Source of the DNA: Muraenolepis orangiensis
Taxonomy: Eukaryota > Chordata > Actinopteri > Gadiformes > Muraenolepididae
Reading direction: 5' to 3'
DNA length: 64,000 nucleotides
Assembly: GCA_027704905.1 (NCBI GenBank)
Contig: CM051007.1
Coordinates: 17,476,063 to 17,540,062 of the forward strand
Positions 1 to 19,250 of this stretch are shown piece by piece (within the stretch, counting starts at the first letter, position 1; the number at the start of each line of letters is the position of its first letter). Made by a program: the position numbers and the translations under genes. The notes below the pieces were generated by a model, which saw nothing but the letters and a program-made list of their open reading frames with translations, did not search any database and had not been told where the DNA came from.

Positions 1-450
1 AAAAGCTGACGGATTGACGGCATACAAACAATTAAATGACAGTGCTTAAATCTTACCTCTTGCTTTTTTTTTTTTTTTTATAGTTTTCAACATATTAAAC
101 TGTTGTAAAACTGTAAAAATGTGTCTGAACAGATGATCGTCTCAAACATTATGCCCATTGACACGTGTACACTACACGTGTAAGGGAAGCTAGCCGGTAG
201 TGAGGAAACCTCACTCCCCAACACCTAAAAGACGTTCTAGAGACTAAGCTGGGGTTTTAGCGTCCTTTTGTTAAGAGCGTCTTCATCTCATGCCGGGGGG
301 GGGGGGGGTCGGGAGTTCCAACCCAGCGTGGGACACTCACTGTTGCACCCGTGCAAAGTAGAAAGTGGACAGCCTGCGACGTAATCGTGAACGCCGCCAA
401 TCGTAGTCCTGTGGCCATTCTCTGAACACTCTCTTGGTCTCTACCCACAG

Positions 451-597
451 CACATCGTGGCGGATGAGAGGAGCGACCACGAGGAGAGCGAGACGGAAGA
501 TGAGGACGCCGACCACGTCAGGAAGGAGAAGTCCAAGAACGGCCACACGCAAAACGGCCACACGCCACTGAACAACAACCACGGCAAGATGGAGTGA
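451..597 (+). CDS. cers2: Ceramide synthase 2, last coding exon (partial gene)
   Basis: This exon encodes the C-terminal tail of a ceramide synthase, an ER multi-pass enzyme that N-acylates sphingoid bases; CERS2 prefers very-long-chain acyl-CoAs. It begins after a CTACCCACAG acceptor in phase 0 and reads 48 codons to a TGA at 595-597. The tail starts with HIVADERSDHEESETEDED, an acidic serine-rich stretch, and ends with NGHTPLNNNHGKME, closely resembling the mammalian CERS2 ending (NGHPILNNNHRKND). The TLC catalytic domain and earlier exons lie left of the window. The acidic serines fit the known casein kinase 2 phosphorylation of CERS2 tails. The SETDB1 relative downstream agrees with human 1q21.3, where SETDB1 and CERS2 are neighbours. 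Which teleost duplicate (a or b) this is cannot be told. Confidence 0.85.
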   Translation, partial: HIVADERSDHEESETEDEDADHVRKEKSKNGHTQNGHTPLNNNHGKME

Positions 598-3500
598 CTT
601 GCCCACCCCCCACCCCATGCCCCCCTTCCCCCTTCTCTCCCCCCCCCCCCTCCCTCCACCCCCACCGGAGAGAAGTGGAGGAGAAGGACGCATCGTAATG
701 GAGTGAAGATGGCGCCTGAACATCAAGCCTGCAATCGAAGGCCAAAGATCGGGAGAAATGGTTTGTGTGCAACTGTCAGGCGGCATGCATTACCCCCCCC
801 CCTCCCCCAGCCCCCACCACCCCCCCTTCCCACACACACACACACACACCCACAAAAGCCAACCAGCGTACACTTTTGTGTGATATCAATGATACTAGTG
901 AGTAACCTACTGAATTCCAAATGCTCCCCCCTTTAATTTTTTTTTAAAGAGAAGCCATGTAGTCCATTGTAACTACTCTGTACATCACAGCAAATGACAA
1001 CACATGGACACAAACGAGAGAGTATTCGACCGCCAGCGGAGGAAAGCGCGCTGCGGCCCAAGGAAAAAGACTGGACAAAGAATTGGTTTCTTTGTGGTCG
1101 TAACGTAGTGTTTTATGTTATCGTAAACTGTCCCTCCTTTCGAAAGGGTGTCTTCAACGGTGGACGTCGTCCCGGTTCTTCCCTTAGGGGTCCACCCCCC
1201 CCCCCCTCTCCCAGCATCATTGCGTTCTGTTCTCGGGTCCTGAGAACCGTTCGGTTGGGGGAGGGGCGTGCAGGGAGGGAGGGAGGGAGGAGGGGGGTGC
1301 TTTTTACAGTCCTTAAAACATTTCTGCTGCCTTTCTCGGTCTGACTCTTGTTCTCTTAAGCGTAACGAACGTGAGCGTGAATTAAGAAGGAAGAAGAAGA
1401 ATGAATCGGAGTGTGATGATAGTTTTCACTCAACCCAACCACAGTGGCATGGTTAGTCCAGTGCCATGTAGAGAGCACTAACACTGCCATAGAGCGATGA
1501 GGTACTGTCTGAGGACCATAAATATGTGTAGCTTGGGGGTTTTGGGGGTGATTTACCAAAACCAGAGCAGGTATATTGTATAAGTCAATTTCATCTAGAG
1601 GCAACTTGCCTTCAAATTTTTTTCTTTTCTTTTCTTTTTTTTTTTTGCTCTTTGCCAGGAGAGCAGTTGCTTCACTTGTCAAATGTTTTCAAACAGGAAT
1701 TAGCCAGTGTTGATACAAAAATCTATCTTTTTTTTTTGTTGGTTTGTTTTCCAATCACACATACAAATACGTGTCCATGTTAACTGAGGAAATTGTTTTA
1801 ATTGTTTTCAACGGGTGAGAAAAGGGAGCACACACTACGTTAGCTTGGCGACGTACGTTGGAGGCGATGGACGCTTGTCTTTTTTGGGGGGGAAACCGTC
1901 AAAGTCAACAGCTTGAGAGCATTTTTAAATAATTTTATTTTTTGTTTGTTTGTTGTCTTAGTTTTATGATTTTTATTACTTTTGTATGTTGTAACTTGCT
2001 TTAAATCCAGTCATCTTCTAAACAATTGAACTTAAACTGTCCTTCATAATCAACAAGCCATTAGTCTTTATTCAAATGTCCAATTGTCTTTATTTAATTT
2101 TTCAAATCAGTGTTAATTTGCCTTTCCATCCAAAGAAGCACTTTACGGGTTTCCTTTTTGTGGATCAAATTTGACATATTATACAAATTACCATGTTTTA
2201 ATAACACCCTATGATTCAAACTCAACCCAGATCCACTCTTTGTTTAGACCGGGCTGGATTATGATTTAAGTTTACAGTTTTTGTTTTTCATATTTATTTT
2301 GTTCCTTAATGTTAACGTCACAACCTATTTCTCTTGCTGCAATTCTGTTGGAAAATACAGGCTTAAATCTTAAAACTAAAACTAAAATGTAAGCAAAATA
2401 TTTTGTACATGTCCGTAGTCATTTGCAAGTGCCTTCAGCTTGGTTTAAAGCTTTATGTGTTAAAAAAAAAATTAGATTGTATAGAGATTTCTCTAATCGA
2501 AGTCGTCAATCTTTCAAATGTTTTCTATTTCAAAATCTTATATCCTAACTTGTCACACACACTTTGCACTGTAATGCCATGGCCCAATTGTGATATTATT
2601 TGTTTGCCAATACCTGCAATGACCCAATGTGTGTTTAAATGTGGCTCCCTCTCCCAAAACTTTATCTTCTGCAATACTGTTTTTATTTTGTATTTTGCCA
2701 TGTTGCCGACTTATAAGATAAACAATATTGTAGATAACATCTGTGTCCTTGGTTCATTCCTTATCTGTTATCAAAGGTGTGTTTATTTTTTGCTCTTATC
2801 AAAATTGCACATGGGATTGTTTGGAAAGTCCTAGTATTATTTCCGACTTGGTTAAGTTGTATCAACTGTAGATTGTAAACAAAGAAAGGTTGCTGGCTTT
2901 ATTTGTTGTGTTTTGTGGTGGTTGTTTGATTAGTTTAGAATATAAACTGCTTATTAGCGTTTGTTGGTTTATGCTGCCTGTTAAACTAGTTTAGCAGGCC
3001 GTCTGGAGTTTACTTTTTTTTTTGTTGTTGATCCACCGGCCTCCAGCAATTACAATGCAAAGACTTCTTGGTTCGTGGCTCAGATAGGATTGCATGGTTC
3101 AAAACATGTACACAAGATAGTTCCTACAGTGTCAAGTGTCCCCTTTGTGAAGTTTGTTGCAAAAATGCAACAAAACTAATCATTTTCCCAGTGGTGGCGT
3201 GTATGTTTAACGGCAGGGGACGCGCTAGCCGCGGGGATGGAAAGCAAACGGTCTACCACCATTACATTAGACAGCCATTGTTATCACCATTGTAGACTGG
3301 GGCCCAATAGTATTTGACAGCTATTGAATATCTGATGACACTGTCTAATACTTAAGTGGTATTTTCAAATCACAGCAAAAAATACACTACGTAATGTACG
3401 TACAATACGTAATGTGTTTATGGAAAGGAATTTGTGACTGCGGTTTACTGATGGATAATTGTGTGTGTGTGTGTGTGTTTTTGCATATTGTAATATATTC

Positions 3501-4770
3501 TGCAGTTGGATGTGTCCCATTACATCCCTCTAAAAATATTTAATTTACATCTCTTTCCCTTTGCTTTTTTTTCTGTGCCTTTTGGCCACCACCTTAACAA
3601 TCCCTTTTGGTTAATTGCATATGGTGCAGGATCACTTTACTCCAATACCGGTGGCCTCCTCTCTGTACTGTTCCTCAACACCGGCGGCCAATCCGGCAAC
3701 TAACTCCATTCTAAATTGCCCGGTTCGATTTCCTCTCTGCTCCCGTCGCCGCAATTTGATTGCTAATGCGTCTCAGATTTCCTAGTGTCCTTGCGGGTGG
3801 ACTTTCCTTGTCACCCCCACCCAACCCCTGGCTCACTCACATGCAGTCCACTCCCACCCTGTACCGCTCCTCCCTCTCAATATTTGCCCGCATCATGCTA
3901 TGGTTTCCCCTCGTCATAAGCTGCTTCGTCAACCTTCATGAGGAAGAGGAGGAGGAGGAGGAGCAGCAGTGTCGCCTGAGGTGGACTGAGTTATGCTGGT
4001 GTGAAGTGTAGTAATGAGGCCCCCATCTGACAGCAGGACAAAGGCCAGCCGGGGTGTGTGATTCACTTGCGGCCGGCGCGGGGCCGTTATTCAATTCCTG
4101 CTAAAGTATTAATAAAGGTTTTACACGCCAGGGGGAGGTGAACCGGTGCGAACGCCGTGTCCATGTGTGCTGGTGGTTGTGAACCCAAGGGGTTTGAGCC
4201 CCGTCGACGTGCACGTACAAGGTTGTTTTTTTTCCTTTGATCACGTGAGGAGGAAGTGTGTGTGTGTTGGTGGGGGGGGGGGGGGGGTTGGTGACAAGAT
4301 TGTCTGGTTTATGTAACTCTAGTCAGTAGGGCACTGTGGAGAGAAGGTGAGCGAAGAGAGATGATGTGAAGGCCTCTCGGAAGAGATGGGAGTAAGGTTG
4401 GCAGGCGTGAAGAACTTTCTACCACAATGACCACACACTGGTAAGAGAGATGATGAGAATGTATTGCCCTTTCCTTTATAATATATTGGATTTGTCTTCA
4501 TTGTTTTACAATGAATGGCTGTTTTTGCTTTTTATTTGTTTGGTATGTACTGCACAGTACATGTTGTACATACACAGTTGTCTTTAGTGGCGAAATGTTT
4601 TTTTTTTATGTGTTCAAGATTCAAGAACTTTGTCACATACTCATACAGGATATGCAGTGAAATGAAAGTGACTGTGTATTTAATAGGCATGTGTCAATGA
4701 TGATGAGTGAAAGGCTTTGCCCCGTATTCTTCACTGTTGTCTCGTGTGTAAGAATAAAGTGTGAAATGTA
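598..4770 (+). other. cers2: cers2 3' UTR
   Basis: Non-coding sequence after the cers2 stop. It holds C-rich and G-rich homopolymer runs (around 641, 1195, 4270), a short GT run near 3461 and long AT-rich stretches. AATAAA occurs at 4753-4758 and another AATAAA near 4110, so a short and a long transcript are possible. I see no conserved open frame here; the ORFs present are low-complexity. The exact end is inferred. Confidence 0.5.
4753..4758 (+). terminator. cers2: Candidate distal polyadenylation signal of cers2
   Basis: AATAAA in an AT-rich context about 70 bp before the next inferred exon; the last plausible signal before the cortexin-domain gene. Confidence 0.35.
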
Positions 4771-4824
4771 GAAAGGTTTCGAAAATTGGAATCTACTTTG
4801 TTGACCTTTTGTTCCTCCTCACAG

Positions 4825-5103
4825 GGAAACGTGGACTTGAAGATGAACCAGCCTCATGCAATATGACCCAAGACACTAATAGCCTCTACAGTTACATGCG
4901 GCGCCAGTGATTTTACAAGCCCCTCGCCTCTTAAGTTCACTCGGTTTTGTTAGCGCTTCAGCCATATTCCAGATCAACTGAAACGTGCGTATCTTGGGGC
5001 AGAACACCGGACGCCCTCCAAAAAAAAGGAAGAAGAAAGACGGAAAGCTTCTATGAGGAGTTAGGGCTCATCTCTTCCATTATTTCACCCCTCCGCCCCC
5101 CCC
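4825..5103 (+). other. Probable 5' UTR portion of the cortexin-domain exon
   Basis: TTGTTCCTCCTCACAG ends at 4824 and looks like a splice acceptor. The 279 bases to the ATG hold several short ATG frames, none resembling a protein. An upstream non-coding exon must lie further left and was not located. Confidence 0.4.
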
Positions 5104-5292
5104 ATGGAGCAGGCTCTGCACCGCCCGCCATCGGCCCCGCTGGAAGTGGACGTGGACCTGGGGTTTGCCCTCTTCTTCCTGTTTCTCCTGTGCTTCTTCC
5201 TCCTCGTGACTATTGTGCGCTGCGCTCAGACGGTCGTGGACCCCTACGGCTCCATCTCGACCTCCACCTATCAGGAAGAGCAGATCACCTGA
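5104..5292 (+). CDS. Cortexin domain-containing membrane microprotein (62 aa)
   Basis: A single-exon frame for a 62-residue protein of the cortexin family, small single-pass membrane proteins whose cellular role is poorly known. A short N-terminus with DVDLGFA is followed by a transmembrane segment at about residues 21-39 (rich in F, L and V), then the family signature IVRCAQTVVDPYGSISTST, very like the RCA-x-x-x-x-x-PY motif of the CTXND1/CTXND2 proteins. The tail reads YQEEQIT. The exon probably opens after an acceptor at 4824, giving a 5' leader that contains no other long frame. Human CTXND2 lies in 1q21 like CERS2 and SETDB1, which favours that orthology, but the tail looks more like CTXND1, so I leave the symbol blank. 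Confidence 0.8.
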   Translation: MEQALHRPPSAPLEVDVDLGFALFFLFLLCFFLLVTIVRCAQTVVDPYGSISTSTYQEEQIT

Positions 5293-5739
5293 GAGAGAGA
5301 GAGAGAGTCGTGCAGGACTAAAATAACTGTGTGTTTGTGCTGATGTTTAATGGGGTCTCAAACTGTCTGGGTCTACAGATGCATACAATGAGGCCTACAC
5401 TGATGTAACAAATTGATCTTTGAAGCATATATATGATGTATGCTTGAGTCGATTATATGACGATAGACCCTAGCATAGTCCTTATTTAGGGGAAGTGGGT
5501 GGAAAACCACTGATGACAGTTACCGCAATATATGACTATTGGGATATTTGAAAAAGGCTCACAGTTTTGCGTTTTTCATCTTGGTAAGTTGATCAAAGGC
5601 TGCCAAGATGGGTCTTGAATATCCTGTTGGACAAGCGTTACAAGAGAGAGGAAACAACATAGGAAGACCACTTGTTGCCTGAATACTGCTGTTAGTTTGT
5701 GAATGACAATTATGAATAAGTTGACATGACTAGTTGTCC

Positions 5740-5745
5740 AATAAA
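5740..5745 (+). terminator. Candidate polyadenylation signal of the cortexin-domain gene
   Basis: AATAAA about 450 bp after the TGA at 5290-5292, the first canonical signal downstream. Confidence 0.5.
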
Positions 5746-7430
5746 TGGACGATGACCATACTTATATATAATAAGTACATGCTCTGTATTCATTCAATGT
5801 GACTTTGGGGGGGGGGGGGGGGGTCCATTAATAGTAGACCTTCGTGCCTGTTTGGAAATGTGGTTGTGAAGCAATATTTAACATTAACAAATGCATCATT
5901 CATGAACCAAAGGTACCCTTGCTGTTTTGTCACAGACACACAATGGTATTATATCTGCATTGTGTAGGCCTAAATAGGGACATCCCAATCCTAATGGCAC
6001 AGAGGCATGTTGACATATGACCCACAGAACCCCCGGCAGCCATGTTGGAGGTTAACAAACAGTGACACGTTTGAGATACCTGCCATGACATGACTGGCAC
6101 CTGTGTCTTATAACCGTTCCTGATCAACAATACCTTTTACAGCATACAGAAATATATACAAATATAAAAAGAAAAGACACAAACAACTCTCCCAAACCGC
6201 ACAGAGCACTCAGTGTCCTTCATCTATTGTGAAGGAAGCCTAACCCTGGATCATGTGTTCACCGGTAAGGGCGACGCAATTCGTGTTTGTTTTGTATATA
6301 GGAATTAAGTGTCATTCAAATGTTTTTTTGACTGGGACATTCAACGCTAAAAGATCACTTCTATGTTCTCTCTGGCTTTTATGAAAGTATGTTGGCTTTA
6401 TTGTGAAGTGTGTGCGCTTTATTGTACAAAAAAAAAACCCAAATCAAACTAATTAAAGCACCGTGAACAAATACACTTGAGCGGACTACGAAAGTGAAAA
6501 CAGTGAAGTCATCTAAAAACATTTGTCCTTTTTAGACCATTTCCCCCAAATTGTATTGCAAAAAAAACAAAAACATGAGTAAATGATTCAGCAACACGGT
6601 GGAGGAAGTAGTAAAATAAGTATAAAAAACACTGTAAAATCGCCCTTCATCCACTCAAGTTACATTTTACGCGCTATTCGTCTGAACAATTAGTGAATAT
6701 TAATAATTAGTCTGATATTTCCAGACACGTGGCTGTCGTTCCTGGGCCAACCTGGTGGTTCTTGTGAGAGTAAATGTAACGCCATATGGCCACATAGCAA
6801 AACGTGAAGGATATATGTATGAAGGCCCAGACGAATTATTAGGGTCTATGGCAGAGTTCTATTTTATTTTGCGAATGTTGAATGCCTGCTATATAATGCA
6901 CATGTGGGTCCCTTCACAGATTACAACCATACACCATAACAATACCAAATCTGTAAAGGAACAAATTATAATTTATCTCTCAGTTGTTGTGTGCAGCAGG
7001 GCAGCTCACTATAATAACCGTTCCTGCTTGTGTGCCTGGGTAAAGCCTGTTAACTATTGACATGTCACCTTGTCTGAAAGGGGGCACTGCGTTCTTTATC
7101 TTTAAACCTGACCGAACAGAGTGTCCTAAATAATCTGTTCATGTTTATGTTCAAGAATGACTTGTGTCCTACAAGAAGATAAATAACTTAAAGGTGCTAT
7201 ATGTAACCATGACATCAAGCGTCCGAAATGGGTACTGCAGTCCAAATTCACAAGAGAGTTGTCTCCATCCTCCCCAAGACTCGCATGTTGTCGGGCTGAG
7301 GGGACACTGAACGACCACGACCACGACCACCATCTCAGTTGATCTACTTTGTTTGCTTGCTTCCATGACTGCAGCACACTGTTGTTGTGTGCCAAGTTGT
7401 TTTATATCTGGCAACCTGTAGTACAGAGAG

Positions 7431-7492
7431 AATAATGGACACACAGACCATGCTGGGTGTTCCCACCCAGCATGGTCTGTGTGTCCATTATT
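7431..7492. repeat. Perfect 29-bp inverted repeat with 4-nt loop
   Basis: Arm 7431-7459 is exactly complementary to 7464-7492, with the spacer TTCC at 7460-7463. The arms begin AATAATGGACAC and end CTGGGTG. It is not low-complexity sequence. Confidence 0.95.
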
Positions 7493-7620
7493 TCATTCAT
7501 TATTTCAAAGGAGAACAATACTGGCTGTAGCATTGTTGTCAGTATTTCAACTTGATTGTATGATTCCTTAATCTCTGATGACCTATCGTAGTCTTTATGA
7601 TTTAGTACAGTATTTGTTTA

Positions 7621-7624
<4 letters not shown>

Positions 7625-7670
<46 letters not shown>
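7625..7670. repeat. (AT)n microsatellite
   Basis: About 23 uninterrupted AT units in intergenic DNA. Confidence 0.95.
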
Positions 7671-7671
<1 letters not shown>

Positions 7672-8966
7672 CCTTTTTAAATACAAATATTGTGTGTGTG
7701 GAGGCTACTGCTCAATGTAACCGAATATAATTCACTCAAAATGCTCTTCCTGGTGCAGACAATTGGCCAGTAACTCAACCTTGATATGTATAAGGTAAAA
7801 CATGGTCTACATCAAATGGGATGTGAAGGAATGTCTTATAGGCAAAAGGGTAACACCAGCACAGGAAGAGGGGCAAAGAAGCCTGCATTAGTCATTCAGT
7901 CAGTCAGTAGTTTGAGATCATCAAAAATATTAGCAGTATTTAGCTTATTGTGCGGATGTGTTTTATACTTGGATTTAAAGAGTGGTATTTTCCGGAGTGG
8001 TTAGTGTGCAGTGTGGACACACTTCCACAGCAATAAGCTCTGGCTGGATTCCACTACTGAATCATTTGAGAGTATCCTTTATACATCAGGTGTGCTCCTC
8101 ATTCCAATAGGTTCAACGGCCGACCTCTACAAACACGTGGACTGGATTCCCACTCTAAACATCACGACAACAGAAGCCTCCGCTCCTGCCGAAGGATACA
8201 AGCAACATAGACGCGTGGAGGAGGAAGAAGAAGAAGAAGAAGAAGAAGAAGCAGCAGCGAGAGGTAAGGAAATGCTAGCTCTCATCCAGCACTGCGTTTG
8301 CAACGTACATTAAATCTGTCTTCACCGAGTCAGACCCTACCATTTCACTTATGAAGACAAACCTGAAACTATGATGGGCCATTGATTTAAAAATATATAT
8401 ATATGTATATATACATATATATTTTTAATTGATTGCTCGATTGTACATCATACAAAATCTGACAACAAATGATTGCTAGATATATGTATTATAATATATT
8501 GCTCAATTAGGGCACATTTAAAATGAACCAATAAGGATGCATTCTAATCTTAAATGTCTTACCACTAGTCGCCTCCCATGTTGTGAAAAAAAAAGGAAAT
8601 GGGCCTGACTTCATGTTGCTTTATGGGAGAATTCTTTTGATTTTCCAGTGTTTGTTCATTTTATTATTATTATGATTATTATTCAGAATTGCGTACCCTA
8701 TATTTGAATGCAGGGAAAGCCATTACCGGCCGTTTCAGAATTGTCATGTGACTAAAATTGTCTATCTACCAGTGGGTACAGTCCACTGGGTAGGCTGGCT
8801 AAATTTGTCAAACTAAAACAGACTAGCTAGACTCGCAGACCAGCTAAGCCAGTCCGTGCCACCATTTTAACATCAGGACAATTTAGACTGCAGGCATGCC
8901 ATGTGACAGTTACTATAATAGTGTATTTTCACCTTGGATATGATATTTGTAACTGTGTGCTTTCAG

Positions 8967-9048
8967 ATGCCGAACTGGCGAAAGGGCAGGAGGCTCAAAC
9001 GCCCTGTTCCTGTGCCAATGGAGTCCAGTGCATCCCCTGCTACCACAG
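8967..9048 (+). CDS. Candidate upstream coding exon of the SETDB1-type gene
   Basis: An 82-nt stretch bounded by GCTTTCAG on the left and CACAG/GTCTGTC on the right. It opens with ATG at its first base and reads MPNWRKGRRLKRPVPVPMES..., a basic start, ending with one spare G. The next exon of the SETDB1-type gene has an acceptor at 11654 with CTGCA before its ATG, and joining the two keeps the frame (adding Ala-Ala). This could be the true N-terminus or a chance exon; nothing here is recognisable as SETDB1. Confidence 0.35.
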
Positions 9049-11654
9049 GTCTGTCTACATCTAAATTCTCACTTATCTGCCCTTCTGCTGTTCTGTTCTC
9101 ACCTTCTTTACCCTCTGCTGGGACCTGTGACTTCTCTACCACATTCTCCCAAAAATGCTTTTTCATGGTCATCGAGTGGGGTAATATCCCCACCTCTAGA
9201 AGTATTTTAGGTTTTGCACCAACACACACTAACCGTTGACAACCCCTGATGAACCAAGCTACCAAAAACCATAGCAAGCTCCAAAGAAACCGGTGAATAC
9301 CTGTACTGTACTGTACTGTACTTGAACATTTTCAGATTCTCCAACCTATTTGGTCGTGGGGTTCTGGAGACTTTTAGACGGGCGTTGTTGGTGGTCCACT
9401 GGGCAGGTCAGAGCTCCCTGGTACTTCTCCAGTCTCAGCTGGGATTGCGATGATCCGGTGACGCATTTATTAGGTTAGTTAGTTATCACGTTAGTTATCA
9501 CGGTAGCGATAACTTCTAAACAACCTTAACTTTTAACAAACTTCTGAACTTTAAGACGTTTAACGACAAGCTCTTCTAAAAGGGCAGTTAAATGTGCAGG
9601 CCCATTCGGATCTTCCGTCTGATTGGGCCTTACTGATGAGATGCCTCCTTTGCTAATCGATAATTAGCTGGACATGAGAAGCCGCCTTTTCTCCTTCTCA
9701 GGATTTCCCCAAGACACAAAATAATTGGCATCTCAATAATTAAACGGTATCAGACATCAAAAGTCAGACATCAAATTAGATGACAGATTAAATGAAATGT
9801 AACTTTTTTTTACCAACAAATTGAATGGACAAGTTCAGGCATTATAGTAACATGTTCTGATGAGATTGCATACAATTATCGGACAACTTAAATCATTAAC
9901 ATGAGGTGGTTTATACATGTGACAAATGCCGATATTGAACAAAGGAACACTGTTAAATCAAAGTTAACAAGGGCAATATATAGCACTCTGAGATTATGTG
10001 TTCCTCAATATACTGTAAATAAAATGCATTTATAATTATTTTTATTATTAAATACAAAATATAAATCACCAAAAGAACTGTGACGGATTCTTCTAAAGCA
10101 TGCACAAATTGAAAACTGTTCACCTAATGAGAGATGGAGGATATGAGGGGGAGAGTGGAGGGGCAGATTTCCACACACGTTCCGTATGATCACAGGATGG
10201 ATGACCTCATTGAGAAAAAACAACAACAACTCATATTTAACGCATGCGTTATTCAAACAAATAAACATGGAATCCCCCCGTAGAGACAAAGGTCAGTGAA
10301 CCTCATCAATGTGTGACAATGCTGTTTTGGTTGCGCTGTTAAATGTAAACACTTACATATGGACATATTTTTAAAGACAAACAAATACTCATCGACAAAT
10401 AGGCCTACGTACAACTTAACACACACAAGTACACACACCCACACGTTGTGTGTGTGTTAATCAAATAAACAGTCGGCAGTGAACAAAAATGATTTATAGA
10501 TTTTACAAAATATGAATTGCCTAGTTGTTGAAGGTTTTGTGTGGAATATTCTTTAGGACTTGATGAATCAGACATTGATAAGCGCGATCACTCAACAGAT
10601 TTAGGAAATACATGTGGATGCCATGTGCTAATCCATGTTTTAAATAATTATTACTACAGTATTTCACATAAAAAATGTATACCTATACAGCAATAATTAG
10701 TCAAAGATCAGTCAATACTATGGTAAGCAATGCGGGACCAAACGTAGTGATTTAGCGACTTTCTCGCTAGACTTGGTGTCTTTTCTCGCTAGACTTGGTG
10801 TCTTTTCTCGCTAGACTTAGTGTCTTTTCTCGCTAGACTTATATACACACTGTCATGGACGAGACATATATTCAACTGCTCCTCGAGAGTTATCGCAGTC
10901 CACGGCTCGTATGCCAACAGCGGGGCCTCCTCTCTTGTTTCTACGGTTACGTTGATGCTCTCGCTCTAGAACTTTCGCTCGATGGGCACTTTTCGAAACG
11001 AGAGAATAGTATAGCTGACTATAAAACACATACAGTATACAATAATATTTTCTCCAATGTTTTTTGGAGATGTAGTTCGTTTGAGCTTCACTCTCACTCT
11101 TTCAATCTGTAACTCTGGGTTAGGGTGTTCCTATATCTTGTAAATGGTTGGTTATTTGACTCAATGTTTGTTATCTATCTACCTTCTTATATGATCTCTC
11201 CCTTGCTTGACACACAACCACTAAGCGCAATGTCACAATTTGTAAATGAGCGCTACGTACTTTCGTCAACACTGAGGCACCATCGTATATGTCTGGGCGC
11301 TGTGTTTTGGCATTTGTGAAATAGTCGTAAAACTATTACTACTAGCTATTTGTCATCTGTTTTTTGTTTGAGCGATGCATTTCTGAATGCTGAATATTTG
11401 AGTTTGGATTTTGTTATCATGCGCACATTTTTATAGTTTTAACATCAGCATCATTCACTAACATCCAAAGAAGTTTAAGCTTGGTCTTGCTTCACATTGT
11501 ATTTTACCAGCGTGGCCTTGAGTGAGGTAGAAGTATATATACATATTGCGATCTGCAATACAACGTAACATCCGCTGATGGTGTTTTTTAACTGCATTAC
11601 TACTACTAGTAAGACTAGTACCACATTATTAAGTTTGGACCCACTTTGTTGCAG
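9049..11654. other. Non-coding stretch upstream of the SETDB1-type gene
   Basis: Intron or intergenic DNA depending on whether the exon at 8967 is real. It carries a 22-bp tandem repeat near 10755 and, at about 10850-11450, a segment resembling the one just upstream of the LINE at 20.8 kb. No further exon was recognised. Confidence 0.45.
10755..10842. repeat. 22-bp tandem repeat, about 4 copies
   Basis: Four copies of a unit containing CTTTTCTCGCTAGACTTGGT, the last two differing by a single G-to-A change or truncation. Confidence 0.9.
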
Positions 11655-11659
11655 CTGCA

Positions 11660-19146
<7,487 letters not shown>

Positions 19147-19250
19147 TGTCGACTGTCTTCTTGGTCAGCCGTGTTGCTGTGGCTCTAAAAAAGTGTTCTG
19201 TCAAACTACGATGCAAACTGACCTTCTTCTGAATTTTGCAATAAATGTAG
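19147..19250 (+). other. setdb1: 3' UTR of the SETDB1-type gene with out-of-frame post-SET-like cysteines
   Basis: Just past the TGA at 19144-19146, the +1 frame reads GQPCCCGSKK (19163-19192), matching the CCCG start of the SETDB1 post-SET zinc motif. A further one-base shift at the A6 run 19187-19192 would place the fourth cysteine at CxCx4C spacing. AATAAA lies at 19240-19245. Confidence 0.65.
19240..19245 (+). terminator. setdb1: Candidate polyadenylation signal of the SETDB1-type gene
   Basis: AATAAA 94 bp after the stop, in an AT-rich context. Confidence 0.6.

Larger units (their letters stand above)
5771..8966. other. Intergenic, repeat-rich, no gene seen
   Basis: Mostly AT-rich with homopolymer runs (G run near 5810), an AT microsatellite, a perfect hairpin at 7431-7492 and a GAA/GAG run near 8217-8252 that inflates one spurious frame. 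The segment around 7190-7400, opening with a TTAAAGGTGCTATATGTAA-like phrase, has the look of a dispersed fish repeat, but I cannot assign a family. No exon with conserved coding content was recognised. Confidence 0.5.

Noticed and set aside
8011..8313. 100-codon ORF with a Glu run
   Set aside because: Glu run comes from a GAA/GAG microsatellite; the rest is unlike any protein I know and lacks splice or poly(A) context.
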